NCBI GenBank assembly: GCA_046732465.1
Contig: JBKPND010000098.1
Location: forward strand, 1-5,120
Source: DASUPK01 sp046732465
GTDB taxonomy: Bacteria; Actinomycetota; Thermoleophilia; Solirubrobacterales; 70-9
Direction: 5' to 3'
Length of the DNA stretch: 5,120 nt
Numbering within the stretch: the stretch's first letter is position 1; every line of letters begins with the position of its first letter. Below the pieces are notes generated by a model that saw nothing but the letters and a program-made list of their open reading frames with translations, was not told where the DNA came from and did no database searches. Both the position numbers and the translations under genes were made by a program. Positions 4,872 to 5,120 of this stretch are shown piece by piece.

Positions 4872-5036
4872 AGATGCCCGGCCTCCCCGTCATGCACGCA
4901 CGGATGACGCGTGAGAGCTTCGCATCTCGGCGTTCTCGGGCTTGCCCTTGCCACCAGCAAGGGCTGCGCCCTGCGTCCACCGATCTGCTTGCCCTCACGC
5001 GCCCCCGCGCGCACATGCCGAGAAGGTCGGGCATCT
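4872..5036. repeat. Long-hairpin inter-gene element, copy B (after etfA)
   Basis: It begins on the base after the etfA TAG. The arm 4872-4915 pairs with 4994-5036: AGATGCCCG 4872-4880 with CGGGCATCT 5028-5036 at the tips, and CGCGTGAG 4908-4915 with CTCACGCG 4994-5001 at the inner end. By hand I count 34 Watson-Crick pairs, six A/C mismatches, one G/T, two T/C and one bulge. The core 4921-4991 matches copy A 3784-3853 at about 57 of 71 aligned columns. It contains the apical hairpin GCCCTTGC 4944-4951 with GCAAGGGC 4957-4964 and the same CACCA loop. Both copies start AGATG and end CATCT. It is the same length as copy A (165 bp) and likewise runs up to the next gene, ending 2 nt before the GTG at 5039. 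A purine-rich AGAAGG (5021-5026) in its distal arm may be the downstream ribosome site. Confidence 0.85.
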
Positions 5037-5038
5037 AA

Positions 5039-5120
5039 GTGGCCGTCGAGCCGGTCGAGTTCCCGCCGCCGGTGAAGCCGGCGGAGGAGTTCATCACCGG
5101 GATCACCGATCCCGAAGAGG
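5039..5120 (+). CDS. Start of a third etf-operon gene, possibly ETF:quinone oxidoreductase (N-terminus only)
   Basis: From GTG 5039 an open frame runs off the right edge and encodes MAVEPVEFPPPVKPAEEFITGITDPEE, 27 residues with strong high-GC coding bias. A TAA at 5036-5038 is in frame, so no earlier start is possible. The only ribosome-site-like run, AGAAGG 5021-5026, is 12 nt away, longer than ideal, and lies inside the hairpin arm of copy B. The Pro-rich leader followed by TDPEE resembles what I recall of the region before the FAD-binding segment in some actinobacterial ETF:quinone oxidoreductases, and such a gene commonly follows etfBA. No catalytic motif is visible in this fragment, so the product is a guess while coding is likely. 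Confidence 0.55.
   Translation, partial: MAVEPVEFPPPVKPAEEFITGITDPEE

Noticed and set aside
4852..5034. Short minus-strand frames covering copy B of the hairpin element, for example a 60-codon one.
   Set aside because: Codon content follows the hairpin symmetry rather than protein bias, the frame is not maintained between copies A and B, and there is no ribosome site.
3734..5036. A CRISPR array made of the two repeats.
   Set aside because: There are only two diverged copies, 165 bp each and separated by a full gene, with no spacers or cas genes.

Overview
The window is GC-rich bacterial DNA with dense coding, GTG and TTG starts, an ECF sigma/zinc anti-sigma pair, and ETF subunits of the FixA/FixB type found in actinobacteria. 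This suggests a high-GC Actinobacteriota genome, perhaps of the Thermoleophilia/Solirubrobacterales kind. That placement is an inference from style and protein flavour, not from a marker gene.

Left part (1-907): the last 31 codons of a probable acyl-CoA mutase (methylmalonyl-CoA mutase type) catalytic subunit, then a hairpin between converging genes, a 65-residue hypothetical gene on the minus strand, and a divergent regulatory gap carrying phased CGGTT repeats. A free-standing B12-binding mutase small subunit follows. The two mutase subunits are therefore split by an opposite-strand gene. Middle part (908-2828): a lipoprotein of the Yx(FWY)xxD repeat family on the minus strand, divergent from an ECF sigma factor that is translationally coupled (TGATG) to a membrane-anchored zinc-binding anti-sigma factor. 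This looks like a signalling cassette with a candidate envelope target.

Right part (2829-5120): a short hairpin after the anti-sigma gene, then a promoter region with a 30-bp near-palindrome that resembles a TetR-family operator. The electron transfer flavoprotein genes etfB and etfA follow, and then the start of a further gene, possibly the ETF:quinone oxidoreductase. Together with the mutase genes, these point to acyl-CoA, branched-chain amino acid or propionate oxidation, with electrons passed to the quinone pool.

The most unusual feature is in the two spacers of the etf operon. Each is filled, from the stop codon to within a few bases of the next start codon, by one copy of the same roughly 165-bp element. 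Each copy folds end to end into a long hairpin. The two copies share a conserved core and an invariant CACCA apical loop, while their stems differ by compensatory base changes. Nearly all stem mismatches are A/C on the plus strand, which would be G-U wobbles on the minus strand. The elements also contain the putative ribosome binding sites of the downstream genes inside their distal arms. I do not recognise this element family.
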